Of a DNA stretch of 33,606 nt, positions 16,160 to 23,581 are shown piece after piece (within the stretch, counting starts at the first letter, position 1; every line of letters begins with the position of its first letter). This DNA is from an uncultured Dehalococcoidia bacterium. Lineage in GTDB: Bacteria; Chloroflexota; Dehalococcoidia; Dehalococcoidales; Fen-1064. The position numbers and the translations under genes were made by a program. A model generated the notes under the pieces. The model was not told the origin of the DNA, did not search any database, and saw only the letters and a list, made by a program, of their open reading frames with translations. The stretch spans positions 1 through 33,606 of the forward strand of contig CAIWXV010000028.1 of NCBI GenBank assembly GCA_903916765.1, read 5' to 3'.

Positions 16160-17566
16160 GTGTCAAACTTACACGAAAGCTGCGGTGTCTTTGGTATATA
16201 TTGTCCTGGTGAGGATGTGGCTCGGCTTACCTTTTTTGCTCTGTTTGCACTCCAACATCGTGGTCAGGAAAGCGCCGGTATTGCTACCGCCGATGGTAAA
16301 AGAATTCAGCTCTATGGCAATATGGGGCTGGTCTCGCAAGTTTTCGACGAAAATTCACTGAGTCAGCTAACAGGTCATATTGCTATCGGCCATAATCGCT
16401 ATTCCACCACCGGCTCCAGTCGTAGCATCAATATCCAGCCTATGTTACTGTGCAACGGCACTGATACTCTGGCAATTGCTCACAATGGTAATATCGTTAA
16501 TGCCGGGCATCTACAGAGAGAACTTTGTGAACAGGGCTATACCTTTCATACCTCTTCCGATACCGAAGTAATTGGCAATCTTATTCTTTCTGCTCCCACT
16601 GGTGATTGGATTGAACGTATTAAATATGCGATGCATCGTCTTCAAGGAGCATATTCGTTAACAATACTCACGAACGATACCCTCTACGCTGTGCGCGACC
16701 CCTGGGGAGTGCGTCCGTTTTGTTTCGGTTCATTAAATGGCGGTTGGGTAATTGCTTCGGAGAGCTGTGCCTTAGACCATATCGGTGCTAATCTTATCAG
16801 ATCGGTTGAGCCGGGAGAGATTATCCGGATTGACCAGAATGGAGTAGAATGCTTCCGGGAGCCGATTCACCGTCGGGCATTGTGTATCTTTGAATTTATC
16901 TATTTTGCTCGTCCGGACAGTATTATTAACGGGCAGTTAATTTATCCTGCAAGACAGGCAATGGGTGCCAGATTGGCAATTGAACATCCGGTGGATGTAG
17001 ATATGGTAATGGGTGTGCCCGACTCTGCAACTGCCGCAGGACTCGGTTATGCGCAACAGGCTAAGAAACCTTTCTGTGAAGGATTGCTCAAGAATCGTTA
17101 TGTAGGGCGTACTTTCATCGCCCCCGACCAGCGCATCAGAGATCTTGGTGTCAAACTAAAATTCAATCCTTTACCGCAGATGCTCAAAGGACAACGTATG
17201 GTTGTTGTCGATGACAGTATTGTTCGGGGTACGACTACTCCCAAGGTCGTCAATTTACTGAGACGGGCAGGGGCTAAAGAGGTCCATATGAGGATTTGTG
17301 CCCCGCCGATTCGTTATCCCTGTTTCTTCGGCGTCGATATGGCTACCAGACGGGAACTCATTGCGGCTCATAAATCTGTCGAGGAAATCAGAGACTTTAT
17401 CGGGGCTGATTCTCTGGGATATATGAGTCTTGACGGATTGATTCAATCGGTGAATTTGCCCAAAGATATTTTCTGTACTGCTTGCTTCACCGGCGATTAT
17501 CCCGTCCCGGTGCAACTTGAGATGGATAAGCTGGCATTAGAAAATGCCTTCACCATACAATCCTAA
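16160..17566 (+). CDS. purF: Amidophosphoribosyltransferase
   Basis: The first enzyme of purine synthesis, making 5-phosphoribosylamine from PRPP and glutamine. The 468 residues contain an N-terminal glutaminase whose catalytic Cys is C8 (HESCGVFG), exposed after removal of a short propeptide, and a C-terminal phosphoribosyltransferase with the PRPP loop VVDDSIVRGTT. Cys in CIFEFIYFARPDS, RYPCFFG and FCTACFTGDYP match the four ligands of the [4Fe-4S] cluster in the Bacillus-type enzyme. GTG is the start, after a GGGGAG ribosome site. Its 3' end overlaps the oppositely oriented acetyltransferase gene by 4 bases. Confidence 0.95.
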   Translation: MSNLHESCGVFGIYCPGEDVARLTFFALFALQHRGQESAGIATADGKRIQLYGNMGLVSQVFDENSLSQLTGHIAIGHNRYSTTGSSRSINIQPMLLCNGTDTLAIAHNGNIVNAGHLQRELCEQGYTFHTSSDTEVIGNLILSAPTGDWIERIKYAMHRLQGAYSLTILTNDTLYAVRDPWGVRPFCFGSLNGGWVIASESCALDHIGANLIRSVEPGEIIRIDQNGVECFREPIHRRALCIFEFIYFARPDSIINGQLIYPARQAMGARLAIEHPVDVDMVMGVPDSATAAGLGYAQQAKKPFCEGLLKNRYVGRTFIAPDQRIRDLGVKLKFNPLPQMLKGQRMVVVDDSIVRGTTTPKVVNLLRRAGAKEVHMRICAPPIRYPCFFGVDMATRRELIAAHKSVEEIRDFIGADSLGYMSLDGLIQSVNLPKDIFCTACFTGDYPVPVQLEMDKLALENAFTIQS

Positions 17567-18090
17567 CGTTTGTTTAATTCTTGCCATTTGAAGCGTGTTA
17601 TCTCCATTAACAGGAATTCGTATCCGTCATGTTCCAGATGTCCATATGGTATTAATCCGCATTTCTGAAAGCATTTTTGTGCACGGCTATTTGTTTCCAG
17701 AGTCTTGAGGTTAATTCGATTAAATGTAAAATTCTGGAATATATAGTCAATTAGTGTAGTAATGATATCGGTGCCGTATCCCTGGTCCCAGTAATCCCGC
17801 TCACCGATCATAATCCCGATTTCCGTCTCGCCTTTTTCATTGTTGATGTTGTAGTAAACACAGTTCCCGATATGTTTACCGTCCAGCGTATCCACTGCAA
17901 AAGTAATTCGGTCAGAGACGGGACGTTTTAATAAAACTATATATTCATTAAGGAAATCTCTGAAAGGAAGTCTGAACGGTGGCATGGCATCAAGTGCCGA
18001 TAATTCTGCATCTGTTTGCCACTTGTAATCATTTTCCGCATCGGCAAGCGTTTTAGGGCGAATTATGACTTTAGTTCCTTCTATCATCAT
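17563..18090 (-). CDS. GNAT acetyltransferase, RimJ/RimL-like
   Basis: A 175-residue acetyl-CoA-dependent acetyltransferase. The acyl-CoA loop is in WDQGYGTDI, followed by NRINLKTLETNSRAQKCFQKCG, a pattern typical of the RimJ/RimL branch that acetylates protein N-termini or small amines. The substrate is unknown. Its first 20 bases overlap the end of the HEAT-repeat gene upstream, so the two are probably translationally coupled. Confidence 0.82.
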   Translation of the reverse strand: MMIEGTKVIIRPKTLADAENDYKWQTDAELSALDAMPPFRLPFRDFLNEYIVLLKRPVSDRITFAVDTLDGKHIGNCVYYNINNEKGETEIGIMIGERDYWDQGYGTDIITTLIDYIFQNFTFNRINLKTLETNSRAQKCFQKCGLIPYGHLEHDGYEFLLMEITRFKWQELNKR

Positions 18091-19024
18091 GCTCTCTTGA
18101 TGATGAAGATGATTGGAAAAGAGCCATATCTTCGTGTGCTTCTACCTCCGCGAGTGCTTGCTCAATTGCCTCCCTGATTGCTTCATTGGAATCGTTTGAA
18201 TTCTCGTGTAGGTATCGCTTGGCTTCATTTCCACCGATTTTACCTAGTGCCTCTATGGTTGCCAGTTGTACATCTGTGTCTAAGTCTTTAGACAGAGGAA
18301 GCAGGTGGGATACAATTTCTTCTGTCCCCATTTTACCGCAGGCAGAGACTGCCTCGTAGCGTATTTCGGCATCATGATTATCGAGCTCTTTCAATAGTAT
18401 CGGCATCCAGTGCGGGTTGCAGTTTCTACCCATTGCATAGATGGCGCTGACCATCATTCTTTCATCACGGCTATTATAGGCATTTTTAATAGTCTCATTT
18501 ACTTCCTGGCTATTTAATGATGCTATGGCTTCCAGTCCACGGCGTCGTACGTCGATGGTTTTGCTTTTGTCGTTGATTACTGCAAGTAATGCTTCTCCTA
18601 TCATATTACCGTAGTGGTGTGATATTGAACCCAATTCTGCCATCAATGCAAATCTACCCAGTCCCATCGCTGCGGAAGTCTGTACTTCTTCTGAGGCTTC
18701 GGTATTTAGTAAGTTGATAAAAGACGGAATCAGTGATGGGTCTTCATTCTCCCAGAGTCCGTCGATTGCTGTGGATTTCACCTCGGCATCAGTGTCGTTA
18801 AGACAGCTTCTGAAGATAGGGTCGAAGTTGAGTTCTACATTATCTGCAACAAGTTCGACTAGCCTGGTAATTATCTCTCGACGACGTTTTAGTTCAATCG
18901 TTTTCCAGACGTCTGAGTAGTTTTTAAAATCCTTTGGAGTTATCTGTGCTAAATCCGCCAGATGTGAGTTCACAATTGGTTTATCGATATCGGCAATTTC
19001 GTCGATGATTTCATTGATTAACAA
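18071..19024 (-). CDS. HEAT-repeat protein
   Basis: A 317-residue alpha-helical repeat protein. From about residue 70 it shows successive paired helices with HEAT-like sequence (for example DTDVQLATIEALGKIGG and DAEIRYEAVSACGKMG), a form used as a protein-binding scaffold or, in PBS-lyase-like members, for tetrapyrrole-protein contacts. No enzyme motif is visible. The C-terminus is a Ser-rich tail. The TTG start is chosen on a GGAG site 7 bases upstream. It follows the PAC2 gene by 16 bp in the same direction and probably belongs to the tldD-pmbA-PAC2 operon; the partner is unknown. Confidence 0.8.
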   Translation of the reverse strand: MLINEIIDEIADIDKPIVNSHLADLAQITPKDFKNYSDVWKTIELKRRREIITRLVELVADNVELNFDPIFRSCLNDTDAEVKSTAIDGLWENEDPSLIPSFINLLNTEASEEVQTSAAMGLGRFALMAELGSISHHYGNMIGEALLAVINDKSKTIDVRRRGLEAIASLNSQEVNETIKNAYNSRDERMMVSAIYAMGRNCNPHWMPILLKELDNHDAEIRYEAVSACGKMGTEEIVSHLLPLSKDLDTDVQLATIEALGKIGGNEAKRYLHENSNDSNEAIREAIEQALAEVEAHEDMALFQSSSSSREHDDRRN

Positions 19025-19040
19025 TTAAGTGCTCCGTATC

Positions 19041-19865
19041 TCAGTTTTGTCCCCCGATGTTGCTTTCGTCTTCGCCTTCTTCACCTTCTTCTCCATTATC
19101 CTGTTCCCAGATAGGTTGAGTGAAGTGTTCAATATATTCACCCATAGCGATAGCAGTCGCCTGTTTTATCTGTTCCATGGTCTCTTTAGCGTTTTCCTCT
19201 AAATCGTTGTAGCCAATTTCGATACTTAACAATCGGGCGAAAACTTTAAGTATTGCCAGCGCTGCTATCGGATTCTCCATTCTTGAAGTCTGTGTCGGCA
19301 CTTCTGCCATCAAACATATACCATCGAAATTTCTTTCCTTAGCTAGGCCGAGAAGCAATCCATTAAGGCCGGCAATCTGGATATTACCTTTTTGTAATAG
19401 TTCGTGTCTTTTCAGCTCTGCTACCATCTGTTTATTAGTACCGACTGCCCAAACTCGGGGCTGTTCTGTGAAGTGGATATTAGTCATTGCGGCAGCGCAG
19501 GTGTAAACCCGTTCTACTCCGAAACTCTCTGCAAAATCAAGGACACAATTTGCGAATTCGTAGATTTTAGAATCCGGTTGGTCATCACCGATAAAAAGAA
19601 TCAGGTCGTTTTGTCCCTTTTTGTTTTTCCAGTAGTAAAACCGGCTTTGTGGGAATTGCGGCGTTTCGACCATATGTTCTCTGGAGAGGACGCCGATCGG
19701 GTCGAAGAAATAGCTGGCATCGATTTCAGCCAGGTCTTTGAAATCTAATTTATTGAGTAAATAGTTGGCAATCACTATTGATACATTGCCGATGCCGGGC
19801 CATGTGGCTAACATCACCGGTGAATTTAGTTTCGGTTTGGCAACGAGTTTAACCAGTTTTTTCAT
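19041..19865 (-). CDS. PAC2-family (proteasome assembly chaperone-like) protein
   Basis: A 274-residue protein of the PAC2 family (ATWPGIGNVSIVIANYL at the N-terminus, GLNGLLLGLAKE in the middle, EVPTQTSRMENPIAALAIL later). Eukaryotic and archaeal members help assemble or bind proteasomes, but bacterial roles are largely undefined and no proteasome gene is in the window. The C-terminal 20 or so residues are strongly acidic. ATG 19865 follows an AGG-containing ribosome site. It lies between the TldE/PmbA and HEAT-repeat genes, so a role in protein quality control or peptide handling is plausible but unproven. Confidence 0.82.
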   Translation of the reverse strand: MKKLVKLVAKPKLNSPVMLATWPGIGNVSIVIANYLLNKLDFKDLAEIDASYFFDPIGVLSREHMVETPQFPQSRFYYWKNKKGQNDLILFIGDDQPDSKIYEFANCVLDFAESFGVERVYTCAAAMTNIHFTEQPRVWAVGTNKQMVAELKRHELLQKGNIQIAGLNGLLLGLAKERNFDGICLMAEVPTQTSRMENPIAALAILKVFARLLSIEIGYNDLEENAKETMEQIKQATAIAMGEYIEHFTQPIWEQDNGEEGEEGEDESNIGGQN

Positions 19866-19946
19866 TCGTTTACACCTGTTTTTATTCTGTGCAGTCCCTT
19901 TCCAGACTAATTCTAATACACTTTGTCAATCGGGGAAAGATTTGTT

Positions 19947-21245
19947 TTAATGACTGGCTACCGAAACATTCGTGAAAAGGATGGAAGGTGTATTGAGCAT
20001 TCCGTTAATCCATTTAACGTCACTGCCGATAACTGAGATATCTTTTAATAATTGATAGATATTCCCTGATACCATCGTGTCTTTAACCCTGCCGACAATC
20101 TCGCCTTTTTCTATCTTAAACCCTAACAGGACATTGCCGCTGAAATCACCACCGAGCATATTACCTTGCCCTGCACCCAAAAGTTGTTCGACGACCAGAC
20201 CCTCATCTACGTTTTTGACCATATCATCGAAGCTGATAGTCCCCGGGGTTATGACAAAAGCGTGCAGTGAAGGTGTCGGTAAACCACCTTGCCGGTGTCC
20301 GTTGCCGGTACTTTTTGTTTTTGCTTTGGCGGCAGTTTGCAGGTCATATAGAAAATTATTGATTGTGCCACTAGTGATGAGCGGGGTGAGTTGACACGGC
20401 ACTGCTTCATCATCGCAAGGTTGACTTGCCGGGCAATATGGTATTGTGGCGTCGTCGCGTATGTTTAATTTCTTATCGAAAACTTGTTTCCCTAGTTTAT
20501 CGCCGATTGGAGAAGCACCTTCGAGAACGGTCTTGCCGTTGAAGGCTGACATCAACGGTATAATTAATGAACTGGCAATACCATCCGGTGTGAAAATGAC
20601 CGGCATCGGTTTTGTTACTATAGATGCCTGATTTTTTGCCCGCTCGAGCTGTCGGATGACGGTTTTTGCGATTGTATCGGAACTTAATATAGGGTGGCAA
20701 GAAGCATCGTAGTCCCCCACAAAAAGCATATCGGTTCCACGGATTAATGACCCTTCAATGCTGAGTCCGAAAACACTCTGCCGATAATTTGCCTGACCGC
20801 CTCTGGAATTGATGATACTGCAGTCATAGGTAGCTTTGGTGACACTGGCTTCGCATGTTACTTCCGGCGAATATTTTATGATTCTGGAGATTAGCTCTAC
20901 GCCGAGTTGTTTCATTTGCTCGATTGTGACCTTTTCTACAGCCGCGTCGAAAATCTCAATCCTTGGATATTTTTGCAATGAGGGGAATTGAAACTCTGCT
21001 TCACTTCCGAACTCTGCAGTTGCGACTGCACTATCGACCAGTTCTGCTCTGTTCTCCAGACTGGTGGAAGTAGCATAACCGGTTTTGCCATTTTTGATGA
21101 TACGTAGCGCGATTGTTTTGCTCTGTTTATTCTGTATATTTTTTAATCGATTAGACTCGAATTGAACCGGCGTCATTTCGCTTGAAGTCAGGAAAACCTC
21201 GGCTTCTTCTGCAAATTTCTTGGCGAGAGCAAGAATTTTTTCCAA
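19947..21245 (-). CDS. pmbA: TldE/PmbA, partner subunit of the TldD metalloprotease
   Basis: A 432-residue PmbA/TldE protein lacking the HExxxH of TldD, as expected for the non-catalytic partner of the TldD-TldE heterodimer. Characterised complexes trim unfolded peptides, such as leader peptides of modified microcins. The C-terminal half has family blocks (FTPDGIASSLIIPL and GNMLGGDFSGN). The TTG start touches the tldD stop and is served by a GGGAGG site 8 bases upstream, showing translational coupling. No precursor-peptide gene is evident next to it. Confidence 0.92.
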   Translation of the reverse strand: MEKILALAKKFAEEAEVFLTSSEMTPVQFESNRLKNIQNKQSKTIALRIIKNGKTGYATSTSLENRAELVDSAVATAEFGSEAEFQFPSLQKYPRIEIFDAAVEKVTIEQMKQLGVELISRIIKYSPEVTCEASVTKATYDCSIINSRGGQANYRQSVFGLSIEGSLIRGTDMLFVGDYDASCHPILSSDTIAKTVIRQLERAKNQASIVTKPMPVIFTPDGIASSLIIPLMSAFNGKTVLEGASPIGDKLGKQVFDKKLNIRDDATIPYCPASQPCDDEAVPCQLTPLITSGTINNFLYDLQTAAKAKTKSTGNGHRQGGLPTPSLHAFVITPGTISFDDMVKNVDEGLVVEQLLGAGQGNMLGGDFSGNVLLGFKIEKGEIVGRVKDTMVSGNIYQLLKDISVIGSDVKWINGMLNTPSILFTNVSVASH

Positions 21246-22622
21246 TTATTTACCTCCCACCAGACATTGTTTGATTTTGATGTGCGGACTGCCGTTACTG
21301 ACGGGTAATGGTGATTGTCCGCCTTTCCCACATCCGCCGCCCTCATTCATATCGAGGTCATTACCGATGGCATCGATATTCATAAGGGTATTGAAGACAT
21401 TACCGCTGAGCATTACCGGTCTGACCATTTCGGCGATCTTACCGTTGCGAATCATATAAGTTTCTCCGGCGGAGAAAGTAAACATCTCCATACTGGTTTG
21501 CCCGCCGTACCAGTTTTTAGCATATACACCTTCTTTGATATCGGCAATCATATCCTGGAATGAGCAATCGCTCGGTTCGATATAGGTATTAGTCATGCGC
21601 ACGATAGGCGGGTGACGATAATTGATTGCCCTCGCATTTCCGGTCGGTTGTTCTCCCATTTTAGCCGCCGTTTCACGGGAGTGCAGTCTGCCTACCAGTT
21701 TACCTTCTCTGATGAGGTAGGTCTTGGCGGCTAGAGTGCCTTCATCGTCATATTTGAAACTACCGCGTAAACCGGATCTGGAGGCTGAATCCACAATGTT
21801 AAGGTGATGTCCTCCGAAGACTTTACCCAGTGTCATCAGCTCTTTCATACGTTCATTCTCATATACGAAGTCGGACTCGGACAGATGTCCGAACGCTTCG
21901 TGCACAAATACGCCGGCAAGAATCGGGTCTAATACCACAGTGTATTGTCCGCCGTTTATCGTCGGCGCCGATAACATGTCTATGGCTTTCTTTGATAGAT
22001 CGCTAATCTGTTTGTGGAGTTTTCGTATGGGGCTGAAATCATTCAGACTCCCCTCGCTCAAGCCGGCTTGTTGTACTTCGCCATCTTTTGTTGCTACTGC
22101 CACAGCCCGCAGAGTCACATCGGATCTTTCCTGCGTAATAAAACCGCCCTCGGAACTGAGAAAAACGGTCTTTTTGTGGCTGTCACCGTAGTTGATATTC
22201 GAAGTTTTGATGCCGGATGAACTCCAGATTAACTCATTATATTCATCGAGCAATCGTTTTTTCTCGGCAAGTGGAATAAGTAAAGGGTTTTCTTTTATGC
22301 TGGCATTAACATTCTCGACCACCGGCTTAGTTTCAGCCAATTGGCTGACTTCTTTGCCGATGAACCGTGCCTGATTTATGGCTAAAGCCACTTTGTCGTG
22401 CAGGTTTTCCAAATCGTTGAAGCTGACAAATCCCCAGCCGCCTTTTACCAGTGCCCGAATATTACCGCCGATAGATAAAGTCTTGCTGATAGATTCGAGC
22501 TGTTTCCCGCGATAGGAGATACTGCTGAATTGGTTTTCTTCCAGACGAGCTTCGATGTAATCGGCTTTTTGCCTCTTGAGGATTTGAACCAACTGTTGAC
22601 TGATGAGTTCTAGATTTGCCAT
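21246..22622 (-). CDS. tldD: TldD metalloprotease catalytic subunit
   Basis: A 458-residue zinc metallopeptidase that works with TldE/PmbA in the cytoplasm. The catalytic HEAFGH motif is at 241-246. A C-terminal GGGCGKGG block supplies a likely further metal-ligand Cys, and the N-terminal YIEARLEEN region is typical. It leads the leftward run tldD-pmbA-PAC2-HEAT-GNAT. The ATG has no ribosome site and lies only 9 bases after a predicted -10, so its mRNA is probably leaderless. Confidence 0.94.
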   Translation of the reverse strand: MANLELISQQLVQILKRQKADYIEARLEENQFSSISYRGKQLESISKTLSIGGNIRALVKGGWGFVSFNDLENLHDKVALAINQARFIGKEVSQLAETKPVVENVNASIKENPLLIPLAEKKRLLDEYNELIWSSSGIKTSNINYGDSHKKTVFLSSEGGFITQERSDVTLRAVAVATKDGEVQQAGLSEGSLNDFSPIRKLHKQISDLSKKAIDMLSAPTINGGQYTVVLDPILAGVFVHEAFGHLSESDFVYENERMKELMTLGKVFGGHHLNIVDSASRSGLRGSFKYDDEGTLAAKTYLIREGKLVGRLHSRETAAKMGEQPTGNARAINYRHPPIVRMTNTYIEPSDCSFQDMIADIKEGVYAKNWYGGQTSMEMFTFSAGETYMIRNGKIAEMVRPVMLSGNVFNTLMNIDAIGNDLDMNEGGGCGKGGQSPLPVSNGSPHIKIKQCLVGGK

Positions 22623-22631
22623 ATCAGTTTC

Positions 22632-22660
22632 AGTTTAACGTTCGCTTGATATGTTGTCAA
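22632..22660 (-). promoter_or_regulatory. tldD promoter giving a leaderless or nearly leaderless mRNA
   Basis: TTGACA (complement of 22655-22660), a 17-bp spacer and TAAACT (complement of 22632-22637). The ATG begins 10 bases after the -10, close to the expected transcription start. Confidence 0.55.
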
Positions 22661-22674
22661 ACCAGATGAAGGTA

Positions 22675-23472
22675 TTAATCTGATAATTTTTCCACCAGCC
22701 ACTTAAGTAAAATCTCGGTTTCTTTTACTCCATCGAGTATGAAATCGGCTTCAGTAATGACCACTGGCGGTGTTTCTTCATTGACGACGGCGATGGCAAA
22801 TCCGTGAAAATCCTGCTCGTTTTTGCGGATTGCATGGAATGCGGGGATATCCGCCGTATCATCACCAAGAAAAAGACCGCTATGCAGGTTGTATTTCTTG
22901 ATTAAATCGATTATCGGTGTGCCTTTGTTTATCTCTACCCTTGGCAAAATGCCGATGCTTCTTTTCTCTTGGAAGACATGGAGTTTTGGGGCATATCTGG
23001 ATTTCCCCAATAGTTTCCAGATTGTTTCTTTTGCGATTTCGGGTTGTGGAGACATGCGATAATGAATGCTTACCGAAGCCCCTTTATCCTGGATTTGCAC
23101 ACCTTCAAATGACTTTAGTTGCTCTAGTTCCTTCACTAATTTATTCATAGTGGGGACGTGAGATTGTGCATCCGGGTGAAGTTCGGCATGATTCTCTTGC
23201 CAGTACTCCATTCCATAATGCCCGATGCATACCGCTCCATCAATCGCGACTCTATTTCTGACATCTTGTGCGTCTCTGCCGGATATGAATGCCAATAGTG
23301 CAATCTTTTTCTGGAGGATAGTGAGATTCATGCGGTTGTTGTCTATTATTTGTGCATTCAGGATATTGGGAATTGTCGGGCTGATAGTGCCATCGATATC
23401 GGTAATGAATCCGAAAGGAGTGCGCGCGATGAGCTTTTCTAATACGACGAGGTTATCCAGAATACGTGCCAC
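22675..23472 (-). CDS. otsB: Trehalose-phosphatase (HAD superfamily)
   Basis: A 265-residue HAD phosphatase that removes phosphate from trehalose 6-phosphate. The nucleophile motif is DIDGT (D25, D27). Motif II is the Ser of ISGRD, and the C-terminal LGDDTADIPAF holds the metal-binding acidic residues. It fits the OtsB family in length and order. No trehalose-phosphate synthase (OtsA) is in the window. The GTG start has no ribosome site and sits 7 bases after a predicted -10, so the mRNA is probably leaderless. It diverges from alaS. Confidence 0.85.
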   Translation of the reverse strand: MARILDNLVVLEKLIARTPFGFITDIDGTISPTIPNILNAQIIDNNRMNLTILQKKIALLAFISGRDAQDVRNRVAIDGAVCIGHYGMEYWQENHAELHPDAQSHVPTMNKLVKELEQLKSFEGVQIQDKGASVSIHYRMSPQPEIAKETIWKLLGKSRYAPKLHVFQEKRSIGILPRVEINKGTPIIDLIKKYNLHSGLFLGDDTADIPAFHAIRKNEQDFHGFAIAVVNEETPPVVITEADFILDGVKETEILLKWLVEKLSD

Positions 23473-23478
23473 GAATTA

Positions 23479-23508
23479 AATTTAACAGGTTGTGCGGATG
23501 AGCGTCAA
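23479..23508 (-). promoter_or_regulatory. otsB promoter, leaderless arrangement
   Basis: TTGACG (complement of 23503-23508), an 18-bp spacer and TAAATT (complement of 23479-23484). The GTG at 23472 coincides with the expected transcription start. Confidence 0.5.
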
Positions 23509-23517
23509 TATTATTCA

Positions 23518-23546
23518 TTGACACTCTGCAATAGTTAGAATAAAAT
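23518..23546 (+). promoter_or_regulatory. alaS promoter
   Basis: TTGACA (23518-23523), a 17-bp spacer and TAAAAT (23541-23546). It lies 35 bp before the alaS GTG, back to back with the otsB promoter. Confidence 0.6.
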
Positions 23547-23581
23547 CAAATGTAATTACTCGGGATGGAGAGTCATAATCA

